A DNA stretch of 64,000 nt, from assembly GCA_963803875.1 (NCBI GenBank), contig CAWDOA010000016.1, forward strand, positions 310,001 through 374,000, read 5' to 3'. This DNA comes from JABDIY01 sp963803875. Its GTDB lineage: Bacteria; Actinomycetota; Acidimicrobiia; Acidimicrobiales; SZUA-35. Below the pieces are notes generated by a model, which saw only the letters and a program-made list of their open reading frames with translations, ran no database searches and was not told where the DNA came from. Made by a program: the position numbers and the translations under genes. Below, one piece after another: positions 34,502-42,890 of this stretch (the stretch's first letter is position 1; the number at the start of each line of letters is the position of its first letter).

Positions 34502-35275
34502 ATGGATCTAGGTCTACGGGGTCACAGCGTTCTGGTCACCGGGGGATCATCGGGGATCGGGTTGGAAGCCGCCCGGCTGTTGCTCCATGAGGGGGCGCAG
34601 GTGACTATCTGTGGACGGAACCATGAGCGATTGGCTGCCGCCGAGGCCAATCTGAATTCTTCGGATGTCCTGGCAGTCGCCGCCGATGTGTGCAACGTCG
34701 ATGAAGCTCAGGGCTTGGTGGCGGCCGCCGAACAGCACGGTGGGGGACTGGACGGTGTGGCGGCCGTGGCCGGATGGGGCTGGCACGGCTCACTGTTGGA
34801 GCTCGATTCATCCGATGTCGTCGCCGAGGTGTCGGACAAACTGCTCGGTCTGGTGAATGTTGTGCGACCAGCCGTGCCCGCTCTCGCCGCATCCTCGGCG
34901 GGAAGCATTGTCGGTATCACCGCACCCACCGCCGCCCGACCCTCGGTTGCCATGGGCGCGATCAGCGCCGGCCGCGCTGCGCTCGACAATGCAATCGATT
35001 CCCTGGCCATGGAGCTGGCACCGGGGATTCGGGTGAATGCCGTCGGGGTGGGGTTGACCGACACGCCTCGCCAGGTCGAGCGGCACGAGGACTCCGCAGT
35101 CCCGGAAACCTACGAGGACTGGCTGATCGCCCAAGCCCGGGAGCGTTCCATTCCCTTGGGCCGGGCTGCGACTGCAACCGAGGTTGCGGCTGCGATCTGT
35201 TGGCTGCTCTCACCGGTTTCTAGCTTCACAACCGGATCGGTGATCGACGTCACCGGCGGGCTTCGATCCCGCTGA
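34502..35275 (+). CDS. SDR family oxidoreductase
   Basis: This 257-residue short-chain dehydrogenase has VTGGSSGIGLEAAR at the N-terminus and VNAVGVGLTDTPRQ near the end. In the active site, the usual Tyr-x-x-x-Lys is not evident: the region VAMGAISAGRAALDNAIDSL appears instead, with Ser and Arg in the corresponding spots. The family fold is clear but catalysis is doubtful; it may be a non-canonical SDR. It follows DUF427 by 36 bp. Confidence 0.87.
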   Translation: MDLGLRGHSVLVTGGSSGIGLEAARLLLHEGAQVTICGRNHERLAAAEANLNSSDVLAVAADVCNVDEAQGLVAAAEQHGGGLDGVAAVAGWGWHGSLLELDSSDVVAEVSDKLLGLVNVVRPAVPALAASSAGSIVGITAPTAARPSVAMGAISAGRAALDNAIDSLAMELAPGIRVNAVGVGLTDTPRQVERHEDSAVPETYEDWLIAQARERSIPLGRAATATEVAAAICWLLSPVSSFTTGSVIDVTGGLRSR

Positions 35276-35283
35276 TATTCCGT

Positions 35284-35427
35284 TCAGACGTGCTGGTCGT
35301 TCAGCGCGGCCGAAGCGAAAGTTCCGGCTTCGTCAACCGAGTGGTGCCAGCCGAACAGCTGGCGGCGAAGTCGTCGTTGACTCTCGAGGTCGTCAGACAG
35401 CAGGTGAATGCGGTTCTCGAGAAGCAC
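35284..35427 (-). CDS. Possible small protein or gene remnant (low confidence)
   Basis: A 47-residue frame from GTG 35427 reads LLENRIHLLSDDLESQRRLR, then QLFGWHHSVDEAGTFASAAL and NDQHV. It has a protein-like residue mix and a plausible helix, but no clear ribosome-binding site, and the frame upstream runs only 13 more codons to a TGA. It may be the tail of a decayed gene. The 275-bp gap between the SDR and the paralogue gene contains nothing else I can support. Confidence 0.25.
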   Translation of the reverse strand: MLLENRIHLLSDDLESQRRLRRQLFGWHHSVDEAGTFASAALNDQHV

Positions 35428-35549
35428 GTCTGGAGCGGTACGGAGTCTGGCTGACGCCGACTGTCTTGTTGGGGCCCTTCACGATCCCGAAAGTTGGGCG
35501 GTCGGAGCGGACTGGATGGCCCGGGTCCCCAAGCTGAAGGGGGCCGGAT

Positions 35550-36164
35550 TCAGTTCGAAATCCGCTGGCTGGAGCTCGAACCCCGGGACGTTTGCTTGCG
35601 CATACTGTTGGGCTCTTGAGTTCGTAGTGCCTTGCGGTGTCGATAGAACGCGGCGAACTCCTTTTTGAACTCCGGCGCCGGATAGCCGTTCTCGAACACT
35701 GCCTTGAGCAACTTGTTGAAATCGTAGTTGTTGACTTGAAACGTGTGTCCAGCGATCGTGAGGATTGGTTCGGCCGCTTCGCTCAGACGCTCGACACTTC
35801 CAACAAGGGGCGCATTGTGGGTAAGACGCTGCACAGAACCGATAGGACGAACCCTTCCGAGCATCGTTCTGCCGATGAGCACCCGACCTCCTGACGCCGT
35901 GAGCGCCAGCAACTGTTCGTCAGAATCCTGACCGTTGCGCCAGTAACGCAGCCGGCTGCCGGCAGCAACAAACCCTGTGAACACCATTTCTGCGTACGGG
36001 ACAAGCTGTGCCAGAGCGAGCAATGCGGCGACGCCCCCGGCTGCCTTGGCTGCCCGTTTGCCCGGCGGTGTGGAGGTCGGCGGTTTCACTCGAAGGGCGA
36101 TAACCACCTCTTCACCGAGGAATCCCTCGACGCGGGCCGTGATGCGTTGGGTCGGTGTCGCCAT
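35550..36164 (-). CDS. Conserved protein of unknown function, paralogue of the 21615-22220 gene
   Basis: This 204-residue protein aligns along its length with the protein at 21615-22220. It shares ALRVK followed by a Pro-rich spacer, LLALTASGGRVLIGRTMLGR, RLTHNAPLV, and FQVNNYDFNKLLKAVFENGY with EFKKEFAAFYRHRKAL. A hydrophobic segment (AAGGVAALLALAQLVPYAEM) may be a membrane-associated helix. The role is unknown. The C-terminal tail (SSSSQRISN) is low-complexity and probably variable. Confidence 0.75.
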   Translation of the reverse strand: MATPTQRITARVEGFLGEEVVIALRVKPPTSTPPGKRAAKAAGGVAALLALAQLVPYAEMVFTGFVAAGSRLRYWRNGQDSDEQLLALTASGGRVLIGRTMLGRVRPIGSVQRLTHNAPLVGSVERLSEAAEPILTIAGHTFQVNNYDFNKLLKAVFENGYPAPEFKKEFAAFYRHRKALRTQEPNSMRKQTSRGSSSSQRISN

Positions 36165-36237
36165 CGGTCAAGGGTGGCACAGCCGGCTTCGAGATGTAAT
36201 CCGCGGATCACCCGTAGTCACGAGCTCGCGGTCGGGC

Positions 36238-37250
36238 TCAGTCGATCGTCTTGGCTCGGCTGGGGTTCACCCGGGATGGTTCGTTGGGCATCTTTGGATA
36301 GACCGGTGGCCAAGGGGCGTCCTGCAGCCCAGCGGCGAGATCGCGTTCGTACCACGCCAGTAGTGGGGTGATGTCCTGTGGATGCTCGTACATCTCAGCC
36401 CAGGGGTTTCCCTCCCCAGCAACCTTGGCCGGCACGGTTGCGATGGTGAGATCGTCGGGATCGACGTCGGCGACCTCGTCCCACCGAAGCGGACAACTCA
36501 CCTGGCCACCCACCCGGGCTCTGGCCGACCACGTGGCAAACACCGTCTTGTGGGGAGCGTTCTGATTGAAATCGATGAAAACCCGCTGCCCACGCTCCTC
36601 CTTCCACCACTTGGCGGTGATCGTGTCGGGAAAGCGGCGTTCCAACTCGCGCGCCAGCGCGACCGCTGCGGCCCGAACCGAATAGCTGTCCCAGCCGGGG
36701 GCGATGTGTGCGAACAGGTGCAGGCCTCGGCTACCGCTGGTCTTGGGGAACACTGCGATATCCACCTCGGCGAGCACATCTCGAACCTGGAAGGCGACAG
36801 TCTTGATGTCGTCGAGTTTGATTCCTTTCGAGGGGTCCAGATCAACCCTCAGCTCATCGGTGAACTGCGGCTCGGCGGCAGTATGGGGCCATCCGTGAAA
36901 CCCAAGGCAACCCATGTTCACCGCCCACGCAACATGAGCGATGTCGGCAACAACCATGGCGTTGGAGGTGGTGCCGTTCGGGGTGGCCACGATTGTTGTC
37001 TCCAGCCATTCGGGCGCCCCTTTCGGTACGCGTTTTTGGAAGAACGACTTGCCGCTTGCTCCGTCGGGGAAGCGTTGCATCAGAATGGGTCGGCCACCCA
37101 CTGCCTTCATCAGCGGATCCTCGATCGCCCGGTAGTACTCGATCAGATCGAGCTTGGATTCGCCCCGCTTGCTGAAGAACACCTTGTCGGGACTCGAAAT
37201 CGAGACTTCACGTCCGGCCAGTTCGAGAGTGATCTTCTCCGTGGCGGCCA
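36238..37250 (-). CDS. LigD-type DNA polymerase/primase domain protein (NHEJ)
   Basis: This 337-residue protein is the stand-alone polymerase domain of LigD, an archaeo-eukaryotic primase fold that fills gaps in non-homologous end joining. Motifs include VFFSKRGESKLDLIEYYRA, QRFPDGASGKSFFQKRVPKG, the metal-binding LRVDLDPSKG, SGSRGLHLFAHI and RVFIDFNQNAPHKT. The start is GTG 37250, three bases after the stop of the ligase gene, so the two form one transcription unit. Ku is not in the window. Confidence 0.92.
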
Positions 37251-37253
37251 CAG

Positions 37254-38336
37254 CTAGCCCCGGGCTTCCAAGACCGTGTTGACCCCTACGGAAATCGGTT
37301 CCTCCAACTGCTCGAAGTTGCATTCGATAGGTTGCTTGTCGGGTCGCCAGCGGAGCACCTTGGTGACCTCTCGGAATCGCCCGCCCAGCGTCGACCCGTA
37401 CTTCACCTCGACGACCCGCTCTATTCGTAGCGGTATCCAGCTGCCGTCGCGTTGGGCATTCCAACGATGAGGTGCTCCCGGCATTTGGGTGCCTTGGTGG
37501 GCATAGGCTTCAGCCCAATCTCGCCAGGGGTGGTTTTCCATTGCACCTTCTCGCAACGGCTCTAGCTCATCCAGTAGTTCGGTCCGCCGTGCCGCCGTGA
37601 AGCTCGCAGCGACGCCCACATGATGCAGGTTGCCCTCTTGGTCGTGCAGGCCGAGTAGCAAAGAACCGACGCCCTTTCCGTCTTTGTGGATGCGGTAGCC
37701 GGCGACCACTGCATCGGCACTGCGGATGTGCTTCACCTTCAGCTGGGTCCGCTTGTTCTCGACATAGGGGTTGTCAACCGCCTTCGCGATGAGGCCATCG
37801 AGCCCGGCTCCCTCGAACACCTCGAACCATTGCTGGGCCTTGATTCGATCGGTGGTGGTTGGGGTGAGGTACAGGGGTGCGGTGGCTTCAGCAAGAGACG
37901 TCTCCAGAAGCTGACGACGTTCGCGGTAGGGGCGGGAACGCAGGTCGTCATCGCCCAGGGCAAGCAGATCAAACGCTACGAACGAGGCTGGGATCTCCGT
38001 AGCCAACTTGTTCACCCTGCTCTCGGCGGGGTGCAGTCGGAGTTGCAAGGCGTTGAAGTCGAGTTCGTTGTCTTGAATGATGATCAGTTCGCCGTCGACG
38101 ACACAACGACTGGGCAGCTGAGTCTTGAGGGGCTCGAGGATTTCGGGGAAGTAGCGGGTGAGCGGGCGCTCGTTGCGCGATCCCAATTCGATTTCGTCGC
38201 CGTCGCGGAACACGATGCATCGAAAACCATCCCATTTCGGTTCGAAGACCATGTCGCCATATTTGGACTCGTCGGGCAGGCCCGCGATCGCCTTGGCCAA
38301 CATCGGTTTCACCGGAGGCATCACGGGTAGATCCAC
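37254..38336 (-). CDS. ATP-dependent DNA ligase (LigC-type)
   Basis: This 360-residue ligase has the nucleotidyltransferase Lys motif FEPKWDGFRCIVFRDG, motif III LDFNALQLR region, motif IV GLDGLIAKAVD and motif V QLKVKH. The C-terminal OB fold follows. The domain layout fits LigC or the ligase part of LigD. It lies directly upstream of the polymerase domain gene, an arrangement common in actinobacteria for end-joining or base-excision repair. Confidence 0.93.
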   Translation of the reverse strand: MDLPVMPPVKPMLAKAIAGLPDESKYGDMVFEPKWDGFRCIVFRDGDEIELGSRNERPLTRYFPEILEPLKTQLPSRCVVDGELIIIQDNELDFNALQLRLHPAESRVNKLATEIPASFVAFDLLALGDDDLRSRPYRERRQLLETSLAEATAPLYLTPTTTDRIKAQQWFEVFEGAGLDGLIAKAVDNPYVENKRTQLKVKHIRSADAVVAGYRIHKDGKGVGSLLLGLHDQEGNLHHVGVAASFTAARRTELLDELEPLREGAMENHPWRDWAEAYAHQGTQMPGAPHRWNAQRDGSWIPLRIERVVEVKYGSTLGGRFREVTKVLRWRPDKQPIECNFEQLEEPISVGVNTVLEARG

Positions 38337-38392
38337 ACTGCGACGCTAGCTGACTGCCGGCCCGGGGCGCTCTGAACTCGCCCCGGAGGGAA

Positions 38393-38854
38393 CTAGAGCT
38401 CGTATTCGGTCTTTTCCACCACGGTTCTGATGGCGAAGTTCGACTTGAGCCGGGTGACGCTGGGAAGCCGGGAGAGGTGTTCGGTATGGATTCGTTCGAA
38501 GTCTCGGGGGTCGGCCACGGCAAGGTGGACGAGGTAGTCGGCATCGCCGGCCATGAGATGGCACGACATCACCTCGGGGCAGGTGTGTACCGCCTTTTCG
38601 AATGCGGAGATGTTGTCTACCGACTGGCTGGTAAGCGAGATTTCCACGAAGACGTCGAGTGAACGACCGATCAACTCCGGATTCAGCACTGCTGCATACC
38701 CTTCGATGACCCCGGCCGATTCGAGAGCCTTGATTCGGCGGTGACATGCCGATGGCGAGAGCCCGACCCCCTCAGCGATGTCCGAGGTTGGCTTCCGGCC
38801 GTTGGTTTGGAGTTCAGCCAGAATCAATCGATCAATGCCATCAAGGGTGGTCAC
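38393..38854 (-). CDS. Lrp/AsnC family transcriptional regulator
   Basis: This 153-residue regulator has an N-terminal helix-turn-helix (KPTSDIAEGVGLSPSACHRR) and a C-terminal RAM/AsnC ligand domain (HLMAGDADYLVHLAVADPRD). I chose GTG 38854, where the DRLILAELQTNGR family start follows directly. It is divergent from alanine dehydrogenase, the classic arrangement for an AldR-type activator that responds to alanine or other amino acids. Confidence 0.92.
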   Translation of the reverse strand: MTTLDGIDRLILAELQTNGRKPTSDIAEGVGLSPSACHRRIKALESAGVIEGYAAVLNPELIGRSLDVFVEISLTSQSVDNISAFEKAVHTCPEVMSCHLMAGDADYLVHLAVADPRDFERIHTEHLSRLPSVTRLKSNFAIRTVVEKTEYEL

Positions 38855-38995
38855 GCACAAAGCGTGCCCTATTTGGCTCAAATTGCGCAAGAATCATGCA
38901 CATCGGGCACGAGTATTGCTCGAACTCGCCTCACACCCGGCGCCCGGATTGGCGTAACTTCGGTCACAGCATCGACCTGTTTCGAGGAGGACGCA
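38855..38995. promoter_or_regulatory. Divergent lrp/ald promoter region with likely Lrp sites
   Basis: This 141-bp gap separates the divergent starts. It contains AT-richer patches with dyad symmetry, including TTGCGCAA near 38882-38889 and ATTGCTCGA near 38913, similar to Lrp/AldR half-sites (inference). GAGGAGG at 38984-38990 is the ribosome-binding site of ald. Divergent control of ald by its neighbour is known in actinobacteria. Confidence 0.5.
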
Positions 38996-40081
38996 ATGCG
39001 CATAGGTGTACCTACCGAGATCAAGGCCAATGAACACCGGGTTGGACTCACGCCAAACAGCGTGACTGAACTGAGCGGCGCCGGCCATGACGTCATCATT
39101 CAGACCGGCGCAGGTGAGGGGTCGGGCTTCTCCGATGAGGAGTATGTGACGGCCGGAGCAGAGGTCGTCAGCGATGCTGCCGCCGTCTTCTCCGGCGCTG
39201 AGCTGATCGTGAAGGTGAAGGAGCCCCAAGCGATCGAGCGAGCCCGTCTCACGCCCGACCACGTGCTGTTCACCTACCTGCATCTGGCTCCCGATCTGGA
39301 ACAGGCGGTGGATCTCGTGGCATCGGGTGCCACCTGCATCGCCTACGAGTCGGTTGTCGGTCGCCACGGTGAGCTGGCTCTGCTTGCGCCGATGAGTCAG
39401 GTCGCAGGCCGATTGGCAGTCCAGGCCGGTGCTCGCACCCTTGAAAAGATCGCCGGTGGTTCCGGCGTACTTCTGGGAGGGGTCCCCGGCGTCGAAGCGG
39501 GCAAGGTCACCGTGGTCGGCGGAGGCGTTGTGGGACGTAACGCGATCGAGATGGCGGTCGGTCTCGGTGCCCAGGTCGTCGTTCTCGACCGGGACCCAGC
39601 GGTGCTGGAGGCTTTGTCAGCTCGCTACGGCGCCACCATCCAAACCGTGTACAGCACCACTGCATCTCTCGAGAAACACGTTGCCGAAAGCGATCTTGTG
39701 GTCGGAGCGGTACTGGTTCGCAATGCCCGGGCGCCGCACCTGATCACCAGAGAGATGGTTGCGTCGATGCGGCCAGGATCGGTGATCGTCGACGTGGCCA
39801 TCGATCAAGGCGGTTGCGCGGAGACATCGCGACCAACCACTCATGCCGATCCCACCTATGTGGTCGATGGGGTGGTGCACTACTGCGTTGCCAACATGCC
39901 CGGTGCGGTTCCGAGAACGAGCACGATCGCGCTGAACAACGCCACGCTTCGCTACGTGATGATGCTCGCCAACGGAGTCGAGAAAGCGCTGTCCAACCCA
40001 GGATTGCGGGCTGGACTCACAGTCCAGGCAGGCAAGATCGTCGAACCCACCGTCGCAGCAGCCCTTCCCCAATTCGCCTAG
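38996..40081 (+). CDS. ald: Alanine dehydrogenase
   Basis: This 361-residue enzyme interconverts L-alanine and pyruvate plus ammonia with NAD. The N-terminal domain has MRIGVPTEIKANEHRVGLTP with Arg15, VKVKEPQ with the active-site Lys, and TYLHLAPD with the catalytic His. The NAD fold is VVGGGVVGRNAIEMAVGLGA. YVVDGVVHYCVANMPGAVPR is also typical. The ATG at 38996 has GAGGAGG upstream. It is likely controlled by the adjacent Lrp-type gene. Confidence 0.96.
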   Translation: MRIGVPTEIKANEHRVGLTPNSVTELSGAGHDVIIQTGAGEGSGFSDEEYVTAGAEVVSDAAAVFSGAELIVKVKEPQAIERARLTPDHVLFTYLHLAPDLEQAVDLVASGATCIAYESVVGRHGELALLAPMSQVAGRLAVQAGARTLEKIAGGSGVLLGGVPGVEAGKVTVVGGGVVGRNAIEMAVGLGAQVVVLDRDPAVLEALSARYGATIQTVYSTTASLEKHVAESDLVVGAVLVRNARAPHLITREMVASMRPGSVIVDVAIDQGGCAETSRPTTHADPTYVVDGVVHYCVANMPGAVPRTSTIALNNATLRYVMMLANGVEKALSNPGLRAGLTVQAGKIVEPTVAAALPQFA

Positions 40082-40123
40082 TTGCACCGTCTGTCCGCCC
40101 GCCGTTCCTCGCCGGCGCGTTGG

Positions 40124-41524
40124 CTACTGGTAGCTGACCATCGCTGGAATACGGGCGAGTTCGTCCCGAACTTCGAGCGGGGTCATGAGGCCTCTGTCCT
40201 CGTCGAAGAACAGCTTGAACCCGGTGTAGTGCTCCTCGCTCGGTAGCAGGCTCTTGTACACGCCCTTCTTCAACATCTTGCCTCCGTGGCCATCGATGTG
40301 GAAGATCGTGGCCAGCTCGGGTCGGGCCGGGATCGCGTCGCGGTTGCGAACCATACGTCGGGTGAACTGATGGATCACGAACGGCTTCTGCGGCAGGTTG
40401 TCCTCGGCCACGATGTTGGCGAGGTACTCACCCACCTCGTTGATCTCGCTCGCGTCGGCGTATCCGATGATCGTGGCCGGTGCGACTCCCCACGGCATGC
40501 GCCATTCGGTGTCCAGGGCCAGTCCCACATCGGGTTGCCGCAAGTAGTCCTCATACTTCTGAACCTGCTTCATGAATCGACCACCGCCGGGTTGGAAGTC
40601 GAGGATGAGCAGTCCGCCGACCTCTCGGATGGCTGCCAGATACTGGTCGAGGTCTTCGGTGGAGGTATGGGCGGAATAGTCGCCGTCTGAGCCGGCCGAC
40701 GCCTGCGCAACAGTCTGGATGTAGTCGAAGGCCGGGATTGTTGGAATCCCGGTGATCTCCTCCCAGTCTTTGGCCCGCTGCGCCACCCGCGCCGCTGCTT
40801 CCTGAGGGGTCCCCTCCCCGGCAACACCGAGTCGCGGTGTTGCGCCGCTCCCGTAGTCGGCGACGATCATGCGACCATCGACCAATTGAGCACGGAACAT
40901 CACTTCCTCGCATCCGAGGAGGCCGTCGGGACCCGCGTCATTGGCGGCGATGGCGCAGACTTCCTGAGGGCCTTCCCGCAGTTGTACTGACGCCTTGAAC
41001 GCACCGGCGATCGGCACTTCCCGGTCGGCCGGAGGATCTTCCTCGGAGTTCGCATCGTTCGCCTGCGCCGCCGGAGGCCCTGCCTCGGCTGTCGCCGCGT
41101 CGCCAGCCTCAGCATCAACACCGGCCTCGTCCTCTGCTACCGCCGGAGCGGCGGAAGTGTGGTCAGGCGGATCCTCTGGCAAAGGGGCGGCGGGTTCAGG
41201 AACCACTGGCTGGGCCGGTTCGTTGTCGATCCACACGGTGACAGGCAGTTCCGCCGCAGATCCATCTCGTTCGGTCAGGCCCGCCAGGGTGAGGATTCCG
41301 TCCTTGCTGACCGTGATGTCGCTGAGATGACCACCGACTCGAACCATCGGTGCCGGGGGGACCGTCGCCGGAGAGTCGTCAACCATGGCCAGCTCATCGG
41401 CGGGAGGGGGTGGGGGTGTATCTGCGGTACCGGGAATCAGGGCTGCGAACGTGCCGCCAAGAGCCAGAGCGATCAGGCTGAGCAGGGCATGACGGGGACG
41501 AATCACTCCGCAAGTGTGATTCAC
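40124..41524 (-). CDS. Secreted protein with a TIM-barrel-like C-terminal domain
   Basis: This 466-residue protein has a signal-like N-terminus (HALLSLIALALGGTFAALIP) and a long Pro/Glu/Ala-rich linker (about 35-170). A C-terminal domain of about 220 residues follows. It contains IPAFDYIQTVAQASAGSDGD, LLILDFQPGGGRFMKQVQKY, VGLALDTEWRMPWGVAPATI and FHIDGHGGKMLKK. The Asp/Glu pattern on successive strands resembles a glycoside-hydrolase-like TIM barrel seen in actinobacterial lipoproteins. Its role is unknown. The start may be GTG 41524 or GTG 41506. It stands alone. Confidence 0.7.
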   Translation of the reverse strand: MNHTCGVIRPRHALLSLIALALGGTFAALIPGTADTPPPPPADELAMVDDSPATVPPAPMVRVGGHLSDITVSKDGILTLAGLTERDGSAAELPVTVWIDNEPAQPVVPEPAAPLPEDPPDHTSAAPAVAEDEAGVDAEAGDAATAEAGPPAAQANDANSEEDPPADREVPIAGAFKASVQLREGPQEVCAIAANDAGPDGLLGCEEVMFRAQLVDGRMIVADYGSGATPRLGVAGEGTPQEAAARVAQRAKDWEEITGIPTIPAFDYIQTVAQASAGSDGDYSAHTSTEDLDQYLAAIREVGGLLILDFQPGGGRFMKQVQKYEDYLRQPDVGLALDTEWRMPWGVAPATIIGYADASEINEVGEYLANIVAEDNLPQKPFVIHQFTRRMVRNRDAIPARPELATIFHIDGHGGKMLKKGVYKSLLPSEEHYTGFKLFFDEDRGLMTPLEVRDELARIPAMVSYQ

Positions 41525-41629
41525 CGGCGCACCGCGTTGGTGTCAATCGCCTCAGGTCCAGCCCGATGTCAACAGTTCTTCTTAATCCGAGCCTCTCCCC
41601 GAACGGGAGACCACCGGTACTGTTTGCCC

Positions 41630-41956
41630 ATGGCTGCTGACACGGTGTGCGCGAACTGTGGGGAAGAAGACAACCTCAGCGGCAGTCGCGACGGTGAGAT
41701 CATCACGGTCACGTGTGAGGAGTGCGGGCTGGTTTGGGATCGTGATCTGACGCCCAAATGTCCGACCTGTGGATCGCTCGACGTGCGCGCTGCGTTCCAG
41801 TCGATTCTGGAGAAGTCGCGTGGCACTCAGCTGTCGATCCAATCGATGCGCCTTGTTCAGTTGTGCCCGACCTGTGATGCCGATCGGCTGGCGGAATACA
41901 TCAAGTCGAACACACCGCTGCCACCCGACGAACTGCCTGTCACCCCTCGAGACTGA
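41630..41956 (+). CDS. Zinc-ribbon protein of unknown function
   Basis: This 108-residue protein has four CxxC knuckles: CANC, CEEC, CPTC and CPTC, arranged as two zinc ribbons. The middle (IITVTCEECGLVWDRDLTPK) is typical of ribbon folds. Function is unknown; nucleic-acid or protein binding is likely. The ATG at 41630 begins MAADTVCANCGEED. It precedes dcd by 50 bp on the same strand. Confidence 0.8.
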   Translation: MAADTVCANCGEEDNLSGSRDGEIITVTCEECGLVWDRDLTPKCPTCGSLDVRAAFQSILEKSRGTQLSIQSMRLVQLCPTCDADRLAEYIKSNTPLPPDELPVTPRD

Positions 41957-42006
41957 CCAGCACCGAGCAGCATTGCCTCGTGGACAACGGCAGGTAGCGT
42001 GAGGCC

Positions 42007-42582
42007 GTGATTCTCTCGGACCGGACGATCAAACAAGAGGTCGAAAACGGTCGGATCGAGATCGAGCCCTATGACCCCCAGGCGGTCCAGCCCAGTTCGG
42101 TCGACCTGCGGCTCGACCACCGATTCATCGTGTTCCGAAATCACACCCGTAGTCACATCGACGTGAAGACCGATCTGACCGACCTCACAACCGAGATGCA
42201 GGCCAGCGAGGAAAAGCCGTTCATCCTGCATCCGGGAGAGTTCGTTCTGGGCTCCACCGCCGAACGAATTCGCCTACCGAACGATCTGGTGGGCCGCATC
42301 GAGGGCAAAAGCAGCCTGGGACGTCTCGGTCTTCTGATCCATACCACCGCCGGATTCGTGGACGCCGGTTGGAATGGCACGATCACCCTCGAGTTCTCCA
42401 ACGTGGCCAGCTTGCCCATCACGCTCTATCCGGGGATGAAGATTGGCCAGATCAGCTTCATCCAGATGACAACCGATGCCGACAATCCCTATGGCTCCGG
42501 TGCGCTCGGATCGAAATACCTCGACCAGGCGGGTCCTCGGCCGTCCCGATACTGGGAGAACTTCACCAGCGAGCGATCGTGA
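42007..42582 (+). CDS. dcd: dCTP deaminase (dUMP-forming type possible)
   Basis: This 191-residue enzyme makes dUTP (or dUMP in bifunctional forms) from dCTP. Motifs include MILSDRTIKQEVENGRIEIE, QPSSVDLRLD, LPNDLVGRIEGKSSLGRLGL, HTTAGFVDAGWNGTITLEFS and the C-terminal QAGPRPSRYWENF. Actinobacterial Dcd enzymes are often bifunctional, hydrolysing the triphosphate too, but that cannot be told here. Its TGA overlaps the next GTG start. Confidence 0.95.
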   Translation: MILSDRTIKQEVENGRIEIEPYDPQAVQPSSVDLRLDHRFIVFRNHTRSHIDVKTDLTDLTTEMQASEEKPFILHPGEFVLGSTAERIRLPNDLVGRIEGKSSLGRLGLLIHTTAGFVDAGWNGTITLEFSNVASLPITLYPGMKIGQISFIQMTTDADNPYGSGALGSKYLDQAGPRPSRYWENFTSERS

Positions 42583-42890
42583 CTTCCCCCACGGTCGGCA
42601 CCGACCCAGGATCGAGAACCTGGACAAGGGTGTTGCGAATCATCGCCCCGATCGAAGCCTCGACCTACATGATCCTCGTGATCGGTGCCATCGGCCGGAT
42701 CTTTTTCGACGGCCCCAATATCTCACCGACCCTGGGGCCGATCCACGGAATGGTCTTCCTCGGCTATTTCGCCGCCACCTTTGAAGCCAAGGGAGAGAAC
42801 GACTGGGACCTGCGCCGAACCGTCCTGATTCTGTTCGCGGCTGTCATCCCACTCGGCGGCTATTTCGCGGGTGAGCGGCTGATCAAGTGA
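42579..42890 (+). CDS. DUF3817 membrane protein
   Basis: This 103-residue protein has three membrane segments and DUF3817 features: TRVLRIIAPIEASTYMILV, PIHGMVFLGYFAATFEAKGE and DLRRTVLILFAAVIPLGGYF. Its function is unknown. The GTG start overlaps the dcd stop (GTGA at 42579-42582), so translation is coupled, and its own stop overlaps the next gene's start. Confidence 0.88.
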   Translation: MTSPTVGTDPGSRTWTRVLRIIAPIEASTYMILVIGAIGRIFFDGPNISPTLGPIHGMVFLGYFAATFEAKGENDWDLRRTVLILFAAVIPLGGYFAGERLIK

